A stretch of 64,000 bases of DNA, from assembly GCA_963678705.1 (NCBI GenBank), contig OY783204.1, positions 8,214,654 through 8,278,653 on the forward strand. Direction: 5' to 3'. The stretch is from Panorpa germanica (lineage: Eukaryota; Arthropoda; Insecta; Mecoptera; Panorpidae). The stretch's first letter is position 1; every line of letters starts with the position of its first letter. This document shows, in pieces, positions 36,000 through 50,400 of this stretch. The notes below the pieces were generated by a model, which saw nothing but the letters and a program-made list of their open reading frames with translations, had not been told where the DNA came from and did not search any database. Both the position numbers and the translations under genes were made by a program.

Positions 36000-37340
36000 C
36001 TACGAACACTTGCTCGATTATAGTCGATGAATTGAGGAATGTAAGTGTAACCCTTGTGGAGTTGCTTGTATTTATCTGCTGGTTGAAGAACAACTCCGGT
36101 AGTTTGTTACTTGGTATAATAAGTGAGTCAAGTTGGTATAATAAAAAGGTTAGTTAGTTTGTAAAATACAAAAATAATACAGATATTACAAAATAAAATT
36201 ATAATACTTTATTTTTTTCCAGTTATTTATATCTTCACCCCTTCAACCCTTTTACCGTAAAGATATCCTCATTATATCTTGTTCGTCTACATTTTTCAAT
36301 TTCACTTCAAAACTTTCTATCCTTCGCATACTCAGTGTAATCTGAAAGTGTGTATCTGATCATTGACTCGATAGGCTACTCTTCAAAATCAATCTCTTAC
36401 GGCTCAATATTGTCCTATGTCACTCCTCTCCCACTGTTAGTTGTTGTCATAGTTATGATTGCCAGATCTTGTTACTGATCAGTCATGAAAAGAATATATT
36501 AACGTCAGGTTTACTTAAATAAATGATAAATTTCTAATAAAAGCAGCTGGTATTTTATTATTTTGGTAGCAACAATTTTTATTGCATAATACATTGGTCT
36601 ACACAACAAAATGTAAAATTTCTCAAATTATAATTTTTATTGTTAATTAAAAGTACATTTTAATGTGTGTAGTTCAACCATCAAACAATAATGATGAGAC
36701 TGTATACAGCAAAACATGAAAACTGTACTAGTGTAGTTATTCAACAATTTATGTCGGCATACCATTGTTAAAAACATGATACTGATTACACTAAGACCAT
36801 TTTAATATTCTCAACTTTATTGTTAGAAATTATTATATAGTCAACTAACCAAACAGATATTTAGAAATTGTTAACTGGTGGTTCAAATTATAATTCCTTT
36901 CTTCGCAGAAATGTAAAAACTTGATTAATTTTAAAAAATAGGTATTTGGAAGTAGTTTGTACCATCATAAATTGCATCAATAACTTGACATTTGACGTTT
37001 GACATTCAATTACAAAAAGTTTAGTTTGAATAGATTAAACCTGATAGGTCATTTATTAGGCTTATGTCGCACTTTAAATCGAATTGAAGAGCCATCTACC
37101 AACGTACGCTAGAAATCTAGTCTGCATTATCATCCACATTATTCAAAAAAGATTGGGTTTTATATTATTCATAAAGTAGAGTCGGGTACAAAGGCTGAAT
37201 GTAATTATGAATTAAAGTTTTTGTCATAAGCTTAGTAAATGCTATCCTGGACCATTATGTAAAATGTTACGACAGTTTCAAAAGTGTATATGTACTAAAT
37301 GATTGACGAAATGTAAATTAAAAATGATTATTTAAAATAC
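36000..37340. other. AT-rich sequence, no gene recognised
   Basis: No coding frame, RNA gene or repeat could be supported. Confidence 0.5.
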
Positions 37341-37479
37341 AACGTAATACTAATTTTGAATATTGCGAATTAGAGCAAAGTGCAGAATGTAATTTTGAGA
37401 TTGGGAACGAGGTGACCTGCTGCAAAGGAGGTGCTGAAATAATGAATGGGATTTTTAAAAGTAAGATGGATGACATTTG

Positions 37480-38460
37480 GCCGGAGCACATTAGAGTACT
37501 CACAGACGGGTCAAAGCAACGGCAACGGGGTCCGGGGCGAGAGTAGTGACGGAGTCTATTAAACAGATAATAGTTTTACCAGAAGAAATTTCAATTTTTG
37601 ATGCGAAGCTGGTAGCTGTCAAAGAAGCTATTTCTACAATTGAGAAAAATAGATGGTCGAAAGCTGAAATATGCATAGATTCAAAAGCAGTGGTGGAAGC
37701 ATTGGGAGAGAATGGGATTACCAGGAAAGCGGGAAATATATTTTATGCAGTAAGAAGAAATATAAATAGAATAAAGATGAAAGAATTCGATGTACCGTTA
37801 GTGTGGATTCCTGCTCACAAAGGAATCACAGGAAATGAAAAAGCAAACGACGCCGCACAACAAGCAGCTAGAACAGTAGCCAGTGTAGCCAGTAACCATT
37901 CAATATGAAGTGGATTTATTGGCAAAGAGCAAAAATGAAGTGAAAGAGAAGTGGCAGGGTATGTAGAACAATTCTGAGAAAGGAAGAAAATTTATCAGTT
38001 TACAGTCTTCGGTGTGAGGACGTCGTTGGTGGTGGAAAGCCCAAGGTCCGAGAAGAGTGTTATCATTTATCTCGAGACTGAGGGTAGACCATACAGGGGC
38101 ATTGGCACATCTGAAAAGAAATCCCTTGGTAGAAGATGATATGTGCAATTGTGGAGAAGGGGTAGCAGATCCAGCACATTTGATTTTCCAATGTACCGAA
38201 ACGGAGACCTGCAGAAATAATTTGTACAGAGTTTTGGTAAAAAATGGAGTAGTGTTGCCAACGAGTATAAAGGAACTACTAAGATATCCGAGGTGGCCAG
38301 TGTGCTTAGTGATAGACAGGATATGGCATAAAGCACGGTTAAACGTTTAGATAGTAATAATAATAAAGAAAAGTAAATAGGTACAATGTAAGTAAAATGA
38401 AGTAAGAAGGGCGAAAAAAGGACCGTGGTCCTAAGAAGCCTGTGAAGTATTATTAAAAAA
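37480..38460 (+). mobile_element. LINE fragment with RNase H domain and 3' end
   Basis: 5'-truncated plus-strand copy. RNase H motifs: RVLTDGSK, then FDAKLVAVKEAIS, ICIDSKAVVEALG and WIPAHKGITGNEKANDAA. After a frame change near 37908-38057 comes the C-terminal motif MCNCGEGVADPAHLIFQC seen downstream of RNase H in I/R1/LOA-like LINEs. The coding part ends near 38350, and an A-rich end lies near 38455. It is a different family from the LINE at 47-53 kb. Confidence 0.85.
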
Positions 38461-38519
38461 AATTATATATAGTTTACGATTTTAAATAATATAAAAAATT
38501 AAAATTAAAAAAAAAAATC

Positions 38520-39690
38520 ATTAAATCGGATTGGTTTCTGAGGGCTTCCGAGAAAAAGACTTCATTGACGCGACTAAATAGTTAATTTAAAAATAAAAGT
38601 GTCTGAAAGATGTAATATTTTTCCCGAGAATTTACTGATAGTCATTTTAAAAATATGAATACCAAACTAAATGTCCACTTCTGCCAAGTGTGCTTGAATG
38701 TTGATGTGTATGAGCCTTTATAATTAAAGCTAGTTGACACATCTATCTCCGGAGACCCATAATGCACTGTTTGCTGGCTGCCTGTAATGCATCGGTGACC
38801 TACAAATTGCAGACAAACGAACACGATGCGGTATATGTGATACCCTTTCAAAAATACTAACAGCGACGTAGGAGTGTTCGCGCGATTACAACTAACGTTG
38901 ACGCTTTCTCGATGTAACAAACCAATATCTACTTATAACGTGTGCGCTATGTGAAATGTCATGTCGCGTAAAGAATTCAATATCAATCGATCAAAACTGC
39001 AATTCCAATAATTCCACACACAAAAAGTGATTCTCTATTGTTCATCAATTGCCCGAGTATCGAATAACGTCACTAATCGAATATCGTAACGGTTTTTGTG
39101 GAAAGAAACTCCTCTCTGTAGCAGTGCGACGGTGCTCTATCAACGGTGCTCCTTAAAAAATTCTCCTTGTGTAAGAGGAAGTCTGAGTAATCATTTAATA
39201 AGAATTAAAGAAATTGCAGCAAGATTAGATTTTTCGAAATCAACGATAACTACTATTTAACTATTCAAGATAGTCTTTAAATAAACAAAGAGCATCAAGC
39301 GTGGAGAAGAACATCTATCTTCATACTATCAAGAACATCTTACAAAGGAACAATAACAAAGAAAATATTCGTACACACTGGAAAACCCACGAATTGAAAT
39401 TAAATATTAAATCTTATTGATATTATCACCTTGCTGAATGGGCAGATCTGATACTGGGTTGACTAGTTCCTCAGAGTGTTTCATTAGTACAGGTGTGGTA
39501 ATATAATAAATTGGACAAACCTAAAAATGAATATTCATGATTATTAAATAACTAATTATGTTAAGAAGAAGTGTTTTACTAAACTATATCGACATTACGT
39601 AGATCTCTATTTACAGTGGGCATTAAGACATTAGACCACTTAGAAATAATGAAAAATATAAGAAATAATTACAATGCAGTACATAGTTAC
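38520..39690. other. Sequence with no gene recognised
   Basis: A plus-strand segment near 39195-39240 reads RIKEIAARLDFSKSTI, which resembles a transposase helix-turn-helix, but it is short and followed by a stop, so I do not call an element. Confidence 0.45.
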
Positions 39691-39724
39691 CTATTAGTAG
39701 GCTAGTGAAACGGTTGAAATAAAT

Positions 39725-39965
39725 TTACTAACAAAGAAAAAAAAATTAACAAAGAAATCAAAAAAGAAATTAAAAAAGAAATCCAAAAAGAAAACAAAGA
39801 ATAAATCAAAAAAGATATTAAAAAACAAAAAGAAATAAAACAAAAAATAAAAAAGAAATAAAACAAAAAATAATAAAGAAATATAACAAAAAATAGAAAA
39901 AAAGGAACTGAGTAGAAGGAATAAAAGTAAAAAAGAAAAGAGAAAAAACAAAAAATAGGAAATAA
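39725..39965 (+). repeat. A-rich low-complexity tract
   Basis: Irregular (AAAAAGAAAT)-like sequence of about 240 bp. It produces a long phenylalanine-rich frame on the other strand that has no biological content. Confidence 0.9.
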
Positions 39966-40269
39966 GAACCCTTGTTTTGTTATTAAGTTTACTTGTTCTT
40001 AACGTAATACAAATATTTGTCTTGTTTAAATACACAAACTCGTCCTGTAAGTCAGTAATTTTATATATCTGTGACAGAAATGTATTTAAAAATTGCCCTT
40101 TTTTTTTTGTTCGTCTTATTGTAATTTGAATTCATAATAAAACATCAGAGTAAGTATAACCTGGAACTCAGGATAATAAACTATCAGCTGTCTTTCTTCA
40201 AATTTTCATATTGCAAATATAATAATGTCATGAAAAATTAGTACGTAAACATGGACATTAATAATAACT

Positions 40270-41181
40270 TTTTGTTTGGATTTCAATCTTAAGGAGTTTC
40301 CCAGGAAGAGGATTTCTCCAATTTCGGTTAGTAGACTTGGTAACGGGGTTGTCCTGAAAGCGCCAGTAGCCAGTATTACATTTACGATCAGTAGATGCGT
40401 TTTTTGATGATGCTATTGCTTTTAGTACATTTAAAGATTGTTAACATTTTGCCTTAATTTTATCAATATCTGGTTTCCAAGAATATTTGTTGTAAAATAT
40501 TAAACCTAAGAAGGAGTGTAAGTGAGTCTGGGCTATTCGTTGGTTTGCAAGATACATGTTCATATTAGCTCTATTAGATCTATTGATAAATATTATATAT
40601 TTAGTTTTTTCATTTAAAAAAGTCAATCCGTTTTTGTTAGACTACAGAATCAGGCTATTAAGGACCTGTAATTTTTGTTCTACTATCTTTATGTTAGATG
40701 ACCTAATGTTAAAAAGCAGGATCGTGCGTATTTTCTGCACTGCGCTTAGGGTGCGCTTAGGTTCTTGAGGTGCAAGCACAGGAATTAAAGATCTTCAATT
40801 AATTTTAATATAACAATTCACTTGTTTATTTGATCAAATATAAATCACAAGTTTTAATAACAATAACTATGATTAACACTAAAAATATAACAAAGTAGCA
40901 AAGTAGTAACAAAATAGCACCCAAGAACATCGGTTGTAATAACTTTTAAGAGGTAATTACTAGTCAGAGATGTTAATCGTTATAAGGTTGAAAGACTTCT
41001 GCACCAAAAGGGTACGGATTAAAAACTGCAATAGAAAAAAAGTAGCTGGCTATAAATAACCAGGTCGTTAGCATACAAATTGGCTTTTACAGGATAAGGA
41101 ATATTTTGAATAATATCGTTGACAGTCATATGGAAGTGGATATCAAAGAAAACCGCAATAACATACTCTTTGCATATTATG
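40270..41181 (-). mobile_element. Jockey-type LINE fragment, distal half
   Basis: The minus strand reads VIAVFFDIHFHMTVNDII, then PVKANLYANDLVIYSQ (the FADD box read as YAND), then SNIKIVEQKLQVL, NKNGLTFLNEKTKYIIF and HSFLGLIFYNKYSWKPDIDK. This is the palm and thumb of a LINE reverse transcriptase with a deletion between motifs A and C and an unrelated insertion at about 40710-41040. It continues on the far side of Gypsy element 2 (54599 onward). Confidence 0.8.
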
Positions 41182-41185
41182 ACGT

Positions 41186-41962
41186 TGTTGTAAATTGAGG
41201 TTAGGTTGTCGCCGGGACGTTACTTCTGATAATTAATTATATTATTAATTAACGGATGCTCGTTCTAAGGGAAGATTACTCAGCTGGGCTCGTGCACCAC
41301 GTTGTGTTGTTAGCTTCTGAATGTAGAATCTTCTTATGACGATTTTCCAACGGACAATTACGGAATGTTTTCAATGATAAGAATTAGCGTCTCTTCAAGA
41401 TGATTAACAGGATTCTTGTTTAAACGGAGTATTGTTACAATTTGAGAATACTTGAGCGGTCTAAAGTATAACCTTGTTGCAACGTACAGCGTTGGAACAA
41501 TTAGTATCTTTTTAAAATACTATTAATTCAAACACTTTTATTAAAATATATCATTTATTAGTTGTAATATTATATCTGAATACTTAGTTACAATAGTATT
41601 TTATTAAATTAATAAAGATGCCAGATATAAAACAAAATGTAAATTCTAGTGTTATAAATTGATTAATAGCGAAATGTGCTTACAGTAGAATACTTGATAT
41701 ACTCTGGCTCAAGTACAGCTCGGTATATTACGATTTATTTTTAATATTCACATCGCATAACACCAATACTGAGTTACCAGTATTAAAACAATATAAAATA
41801 TCCACAGACCAGAGTCAATGTTTACAAGCGCTAAATTTAAACAATTATTTGATACAATATTAATACTAATACTAAAGTTAACATAATATAATTCTTATGT
41901 AATAATTAACATTTATTATTATTAAAATAAAAGGTAAGTGCGACATATGCGTACTTACAACA
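41186..41962 (-). repeat. 3' LTR of Gypsy element 2
   Basis: 777 bp, preceded by ACGT. It is slightly shorter than the 5' LTR. The subfamily resembles the solo LTR at 17482 more than element 1. Confidence 0.93.
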
Positions 41963-42246
41963 CTCCTCAACCAAAGAAAAGGAACGCATATAAAACAAAA
42001 CATATGCGTTTCTGCTCTAAGGAAAAGAAAAAGGAAAAATGAGATAGGGACGATGTCGTACATATCACAACACCCCCTTCCAAAAAAAAAGGGACACGTA
42101 TAAAAACAAAATATACGAGTTACAATTCTAGAAAAAAACAAAAAGAGAAGCAAAGTGTCGATAACGATTCTGATCCCATCGTATAGAGTTGACACTGCTC
42201 CACAAAACAATCATCCCTGACAAAATCCATTTCACTCGTCAAGGTT

Positions 42247-45200
42247 TTATTCATTGATACAAAATCTCTTCAACCTATTATTATGAACTACCGTATGTTT
42301 TTTACCAATTAGTATTTCTGTATTAACAGGGGATATAATTTTAGTAATTTTATACGGCCCTACGTATAAGGGTAAAAGTTTTTTTGACTGTCCTTTGGTT
42401 GGTAATTGTTCACTTCTTAATAAAACTAATTCGTTTATTTCAGGTGTGAAAAGAGAATTGACCCTTTTATCAAAATATAATTTTGCTTTTTCTTTGTTTT
42501 TAACCAAGTTAAACATAGCAAATTCTCTCGCTACTTGTAACCTGTGTTTGAGTTCTACTATAAAATTATTATAAGTATTTACCTCGATTGGTTCTTTATA
42601 AAAAATTGAAGGCAGATTTGCCTTATGTCCATAAATTAGTTCGAAAGGAGTAAAACCGGTCGCGGTATGCGGAGTTGTGTTATACACGAACATTGCATAG
42701 GGAACCCAATTTATCCAATCATCATGTTTATTACAAAAATTCCTTAGATATTCAGCAAGGGTTCTATGAACTCTTTCTAAGGCACCGTTGGTTGCTGGTC
42801 TAAACGCCGTTGTTTTTAATTGTTTAATTTTTAACAACTTGCATATATCTTTAAAAACTTTCGACATGAAATTTGTTCCTTGATCTGTTAAGATCATGTT
42901 AGGAACCCCGTATCTACAAATGACGTTAGTTACTAATGCTTTCGCGACAGTATTTGCCTCCTGGTTTATAATAGGAATGGCTTCCGTAAACTTAGTAAGG
43001 TCGTCTTGTATTGTTAGTAGGTATTTGTATTTGTCGTCGTCGTCTTTCTTGGGAAGATATACTATGTCCAAAGCCAACCTTTCGAAACTATGTTTCGAAG
43101 TCGATGTAATTGTTAATGGACATTTATTTAATTTGCACACTTTATTCTTTTGACATGATTCACATTGTCTAATAAATTTTTTGACTTTTCTAACCATACT
43201 TGGAAAATTAAAGTGTGATTTTAATCGTCTAATTGTCTTAGAGACTCCTAAGTGTCCTGCTGTGGGATTAACATGAAATTCCGAAATTACATTGTTTATT
43301 AACTCGGGGTCACTAATTTTAAGTATAGTGTCATTATAAATGTGTACTGTTATATTTGTTTTATTAAAGATATGTCTGAGCATAGTTCGTATCTGAGCGA
43401 AATCTAATTTAGTTAGTTCAGATTCGAACCTGTTCATGGCAATATTAGTAATTTTATGTGAAGTACAAAAATTTTTTAAATTTACTAATGCCAAAAATAT
43501 TTCTTTATAATTTGGTAGATTAAAATGAAATTCCTTAATTATTAAACAGATAATAAATCTAGTATTAATCTCGATGTATGCAATTTCTGATACTTTTTTC
43601 TTTTGTATTAGAAATGCATCAATATTACTAAATTTATTGATTAATTCAGGACAATTTCCAATTGAGTTCTTAAAATCTTTTGATACGAAATCTACTAATG
43701 AAAATGACGTCGGTGCGTCATATAAACTTTTATCATGTTCAATTACTTTACTGTTTATGATAATTTTATTTTTAATTATTTCTAAATAATTTTCGTATGT
43801 AACATCCATTGTATCAACCTGAACTGAGTATACGCGACTTAGAGCATCTACGTGTGGAATCGAACTACCTGGTCCATATATTACTTCGTAATTATATTCT
43901 TCTAGTTTTATCCGCCAACGCATAAGTCTAGAACTCGGGTCCTTAATACTCATTAACCAAGTCAAGGCTTGATGGTCTGTTACGATACTAAAAAACTTTC
44001 CGTAGAGATAGGGTCTAAAATGAGCAACTGCCCATACTACTGCTAATAACTCACGTTCAGTAGTTGTATAATTTTGTTGTGCCTTATTTAGAGTTCTTGA
44101 AGCATATGCTATCGGGTGGCTTTCCTTAATAGTACCTTGTGAAAGGACTGCACCTATAGCATATTTACTTGCATCCGTGGTTACAACGAAATTTTTACTA
44201 AAGTCCGGGTATTGCAAAACAGGTGATACGGTTAATTTATTTTTTAAAGTTTTAAATGATTCATCGCACTGGTTTGACCATTCTAACACTTTAACATTAC
44301 TGTTTGCTGCATTATATAGTGGTTTGGCTATCTCTGCGTAATGCGGTATATGCCGACGATAATAGCCTGACATACCCAAAAATGTTTTTATTTGTTTAGG
44401 ATTGTTTGGAATAGGGAAATTCTTTATCGCTTCTACTTTAGAAGGATCTGGTAGAATACCCGTTTCATTAATAACATGACCTAAATAAATCAAATCTTTA
44501 TGAAGAAAGTTACATTTGGATGGTTGGAGCTTCAAATTATGTTCTCGTAATTTGGAAAATACGTTTTTTAATCTTTGGTTGTGCTCAGAAATGTTTTTGC
44601 CAAAAATGACTACATCGTCCAAATAAATTAAGCATTCTATTCCTTGCAAACCTGTGAGAACATGAGACATAAGTCTCTGAAACATGGGGGGGGGCTCCTT
44701 TAAGTCCGAATGGCATTCTTATAAATTGATAATGTTTAAAATTCGCACTAAATGCTGTTTTCTCTTTATCTTCGGGAAGCATAGGGACCTGGTGAAAACC
44801 GCTTGCTAAGTCAAGCGTAGAGAAAAATTTTGCACCGCTAAGTTGGTCCAGTATATCATGTATAAGAGGCAAAGGATAGGCGTCACTTGTTGTTTGCTCG
44901 TTAAGTTTACGGAAATCGACTACTACGCGAAATTGTTTGTTTCCCAACGCATCTGCTTTTTTGGGTACTACTAATAGAGGTGCGTTATAGGGTGAGTCGC
45001 TTTCTTCAATGATGTTGTTAACCAACAGTTCCTGAATATGCTTCTCTACAATCTCTTTCTGCGCATGGGGCAATCTATACGGCTTAACGTTAACAGGTTT
45101 AGAAGAATTAATCTTTATCTTATGACTTAATGCGCTCGTACAAGATAACTTGTCTCCCGGTAAAAAAAATATGTCATTAAAACTGTTACAGATTTCTATT

Positions 45201-45800
45201 AATTCTGTTACTAGTTCTGAATTGACATGTGAAAGATCTAAATTGTTTAGTAAAAGTTCCTTACGGTTGTTAGGATTTGATTTTGAAAAATGGTAAATAT
45301 TAAATTGATCTATTGGTATGATATTCGGTTTGAAATTACTAAGTACTATATTTTTTATTGAAGAGTTTATTATTGATATATAAAAAATATTTTTGACGGG
45401 CTTGATTAATGCATTAGCTAAAAAAACTTCAGGTAGCAATTCCCTGGCTACACAAACTCCTACTGTAGAACCTGACATAGGAATTATCTTCCTCGTACGT
45501 GCTGGTAAAACGATATTGTTTATATTTATTAGTGGGAGCTCAATTATTTTGCCACGCTCTGAGAATTGCTATCTAAAATTATAGAAGTTTTCAGTAAACC
45601 TAAAGTATAAGGCGTGCCTTCAGAAATACCCTTCAATAGAATTTTAGATTTATTGTTAATTCTGATATTGTTACTTAGAATATTTTGTTTAATCAAGGAA
45701 ATTTGAGAGCCAGTATCCAACAAAAATGATACGGTTTTAGCTTTGGCTGCGACTATTTTGAATTGGACAGTGTCAGCTGTTTGCTTAACCTTAACATTTT
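42247..45800 (-). pseudogene. Gypsy element 2 pol region
   Basis: Protease, then reverse transcriptase (FRVVVDFRKLNEQTTSDAYP, IRMPFGLKGAPP, CLIYLDDVVIFGKN), RNase H (FVVTTDASKYAIGAVLSQG, YTTTERELLAVVWA, FSIVTDHQALTWLM) and integrase (GHLGVSKTIRRLKSHFNFP with the HHCC finger, then ILTDQGTNFMSKVF and RPATNGALERVHRTL). The YLDDV box and domain order are Gypsy. This is a full-length domain set, in more than one piece. Confidence 0.93.
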
Positions 45801-45818
45801 TATTTTTACTGTCAAAAC

Positions 45819-47072
45819 TTAGAATATCATTAGTATTTTGTAAATTACCCGTATTAATCTCATCAAAATCATAAAAAGAACATAATTCATTATTTGAATT
45901 GTGTTGTGTATGTTAGTAAAAGATGCTTGAGAACCATCAGATATAAGATGTTTCGATCTTTCACAACAAGTAGAAGGTTCTGATAAAATTGTGGCCTCCC
46001 TACAAGTATTAACTTGCGCGATAGGGTTAACCGTATCTAGATTTTCCTTCTTAATAAAACAATATTTTTCTATATGACCATTTTTCTTACAATGGTTACA
46101 GAATAAATTTTTAATTTTTGTTTCGACCTTGTTAGGAATTTGCTTGCTTGAAACTGGTTTACTACTAGAATTAGAATGGCTTGGATATGTTTTAACTTTA
46201 ACATGCCTTCTTCTTTCTAGATTGCGCCACCGTCTCTCCAGAAACTCCGTAAATTCATTTAGGGTTGGTAATTCAGAATTATTTCTGTTTTCCCATTCCT
46301 TTGATGAATTAAAATCTAATTTGGTCTTTAAAATATGTATTAACATAAAATCTGAATGATTAGAATATATTCCTAACTCGGTTAATGCTCTAATTGATTC
46401 ATTAATTTCATCTAGAAATTTTTTGATATTGATTTCCGACTCTAAACGTATAACATTGTAGTTTATCAAATTGTTTAAACAGGTTTCAATAAGTGCTACT
46501 TTGTTGTCATAACGTTTACAAAGGATGTTCCAAACAATTTCGTAATTATCGTTTGTTAAAGGATAATTCTTTAGGAGTTTGAGTGGTTCTCCTGTCAAAT
46601 TTAATTTTAAATAGTGCATTTTTTCAATGCTTGATAATTTACTATTATTACGAATTAAATTTGTAAACAATTCCATAAAACTTTGATAATTAATATATTC
46701 TCCATCAAAAACGGTTAGTTGCATTGGACTTAAGTTTAAATTTTTTATTGAATCTATGCTTTTTGAGTCATCCACAATATGTGTATCATCCTCAAATGTT
46801 TGCTTATAATTCAACAAAGAAATAAGGGTGTCGTCGTATATACTTTCGATTTCCATAGACTTATTAACGATAGCCGTAGCTTCTTCGTTTTTTAGAGTTG
46901 GATGCAGTGCTTCTACGATACCATTATATTTGACCCAAGCCTTGTCTAAGTTTTTGATTTTTAATTCAACGATCGTTAAGGATGTTGATTGGACTTCTAG
47001 ATATTTTGAAAACTCATTGATTAGGTTGATTGTATTCTCAACTAATGTGAGAGAATGAACGTTCGGCGCCAT
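45819..47072 (-). pseudogene. Gypsy element 2 gag region
   Basis: It starts MAPNVHSLTLVENTIN. A DUF1759-like core (FDGEYINYQSFMELF, KMHYLKLNLTGEPLKLLKNY, NILCKRYDNKVALIETC) is followed by a basic linker and one CCHC knuckle, CNHCKKNGHIEKYC. Gag cores of this type are typical of BEL/Pao; here it precedes a Gypsy pol. Confidence 0.9.
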
Positions 47073-47436
47073 AATACTTAATTAAAGTTATATATAATAT
47101 ACAGACTAAAGATTATTTTGTACCAATAAACGACTCTCCGAAAAATAGGATTCTGACAAGGAAAAATTGTTAGCGAAAACAGTAACTCACAGGAAATTTC
47201 CGATGGGGCTCAGACGTTGCAGTTGTAACAGGAAGGTAGTCTCTCTGATTGAACAGACTGCTATCTAACTGATTCAGCTCTTTGCTTCTCCTTTTCAAAA
47301 TTCCCTCTCGTTCAAAAAAATGTGATTCTAAAAAATATTAAACATTTTTTTTTTTTTTTTATATTTATTTTCTTCTTTGCCTTGACTTTCTTTAGTCATA
47401 GCCACCATCAAATAATTTTTTAACATCTTTTATAAT

Positions 47437-50400
47437 TTATAATTCAATTTTACACATTTCTAAATATTTCAATAATTCACTAATTAATTTTGTATCACTT
47501 AACAAAAATTTAGTATTAACAGGAAAAGTTTTAATCACATCTAATATACCACTATTCAATTTTGATCTTTCTAAACTATAATTTATGCATTCAAATATAA
47601 TATGATCCAAATTTCCTTCTTCACCACATTGACATCTATCGTCAGATTTAATATTAATTTTGTACAGATGAGCTGGAGTTTTGCAATGATTACTTTTGAT
47701 TCTGATTATAGTTGATATAATTTTGCGGGACTCATTTCTAAACCATCTCTTCTTACTTAAATTTGGATGCAACATATAATAATCTCTTCCTTTTAACTGA
47801 CTTTTGTTAATGAAATCTGTGTTTCTTAAATTGAAGTAAAATTTTTTGATTATATTAAAAATTTCATATGAAGGTAATTTCACTCTCATCTCAATTTCCA
47901 AATTTATTGATTCCTTTGCTAATTTATCCGCAATTTCGTTTCCTCTTATTCCACAGTGTCCTGGTATCCACATAAATTTTATGGTATTATTCCTATTTAT
48001 TATATTGAAATACATCTTCTTAATTTTGCATGTTAAAATATTATTATTTGATTTGTTATCATTTGAATTTAAATTTTTTAAAACACTTAAAGAATCCGTT
48101 ATTATTATAATTTTATTATTGTTGATATTTTCATTAATTTCCAATGCTTTTAATAATGCTAATTTTTCTCCAGTGTAAGAGCAAACTTTGTTATTTAATT
48201 TATATTTATAATATCTTAAATTTATCTGTTCATATATAGCAAATCCTGCTTTATTTCTTTCTAAATCAATGGATGCATCTGTATATATTATTTTTGTAAA
48301 ATTTATATTAAATTGATGCATTATATTTAAAAAAATTTCATTATTTATCGCATTATTAAAAGATTTTGACAATAATTTTGTGTTAATATATATATCCATA
48401 GGTTTAATTAATGATTCAAAAGGAATAGAGTATATAGGCGATTTCGAATTTCTTTGTAGATTTAGATCCTTTAATTTCATGTAACTATTTATTAAAATAG
48501 GTTTATCCTTTTTGATCCAGTAAGAAGAGTTTTGAATATATGTAGTTAATAATTTAATTTTATCAATAATTTGGAATTTCGATAATGTTTCACATTTAAC
48601 ATAAAATTTATCACTAAGCAGTTGGTTTCTAAATTGTAATGGAGCTATATTAGATTCAGCTTGAAGTATATGAGTTGGAGTTGAAGTCATGCAACCTAAA
48701 GCGATTCTTAAGCTTCTGTATTGTATTCTATCCAATTTTAATAATCTTGATTTGGAAGCTGTACTAATTAATATACTTGAATAGTCTAAATGTGAACTTA
48801 TAATTGCTTGATAAATTTGTAGTAAAGAAATAGGATGAGCTCCCCATTTACTTCCTGCTAGACTTCTTAAAACATTTATTCCTCTGTTGCATTTAAGTAT
48901 AATTTTATCAATTTCGAAGCTCCAAGTAGATTTACAATCAAACCAAATACCTAAAAATTTTGCTCTATTTGATATAATAATATTTTTGTTATTATATATT
49001 ATCCTCGGACTTGATATAATTTTGTGTCTAGTAAAAATGACAGCTTGAGATTTTTCTACTGAGATTTCTAATTCAATTTTGTCTAATATATCTCTTAATT
49101 TGCATAATTTCTTGTTAATTCTCTTCCTTAAACATTCTATGGATGGGCCAATACTATATAAAACAATATCATCTGCAAATTGTAAAATAAATGTGTGATC
49201 GTCTTTTAATTTAGAAATGTCTTTAGAATATATTGTGTATAAAAGTGGACTAAGAATAGATCCTTGAGGTAGGCCTTTATTGCAGGTAAATGGTCCTATT
49301 AAATTTTTTTCATTTCTTACATAAATGGATCTAAATTCAAAATATGACATTAACCAATTTGTAATTTTGCTGGTTATTCCAATTTCTCTTAATTTCAGTT
49401 GTAGGTTAGGATATGTAACTGCATCATAAGCTCCCTTAATATCTAAGAACACAGCTAGCATGTATTTATTAGAGCTGTACGTTTTTTGAATGTCCAGATT
49501 GAATATATTTAAGCTGTCATGCACACTTCGATTTTTTCTAAATCCAAATTGCGAATCTGGTAATTTATTGTTGTGTTCTAAATACCATTCTAATCTGTTT
49601 TTCAAAATATTTTCCATTGTTTTGGCTACGCATGATATTAAAGTAATTGGTCGATATGATGATGCTACTTCAGGATTCTTTCCAGATTTTAAAATAGGGA
49701 CAATAATATGATTTTTCCAATCACTAGGAATTATTCTGGTATTAAATATATTATTAAAATTGTTAATTAGGGCAATTTTGGCGCTTTTAGGTAAGTTTTG
49801 GATCATTTCATATGAGATTCTGTCAATACCAGTACTTGTTTTCTTGTTATGATTTAAACTGTAATTTAATTCTTCTAACTCTATTGATTTATCTAAAAAT
49901 TCTACTACTTTAAAATTTTGAATATACGGCCTTGAAATGATATTGTAGTTACCACAATAATTTCTAGCAAACTCTTCAATCCAATCATTATTCATACTTC
50001 TGGTGTTCTGATTTATATTCGGTCTTGATAATTTATGCACTACTCCCCAAATTAATTTAGCTGGAGTTTTTGGCTTAATATTTTCACAAAATTTCTTGTA
50101 TTCCTCCTTCCTTCTTATCCTAAAATACTTTTGTGTGTTTGCTTGTTCCTTTTTAAAATTTAGATAATTTTCCATATTAGAATTTCTATTAAATTTAGTT
50201 AAATCTAATCTTCTTTTAGCAACCATTTTATTACAATTGCTGTCCCACCATAGGGGTTTTTCATGTTTTGGGTCCTTATTATAAATTTTAGTGCATGGAA
50301 TACTTTCCTCCGCTGACTCATTCATGGTATTAATTAAATGCTCATAGCTGATATATAAATTTGAACCATTATCGAGTTTATTGGATATAATATTTTGATA

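Noticed and set aside
39195-39240. Helix-turn-helix-like RIKEIAARLDFSKSTI
   Set aside because: Too short, followed by a stop, and with no other transposase motif around it.
39694-40035. Phenylalanine-rich 113-residue frame
   Set aside because: Complement of an A-rich low-complexity tract.
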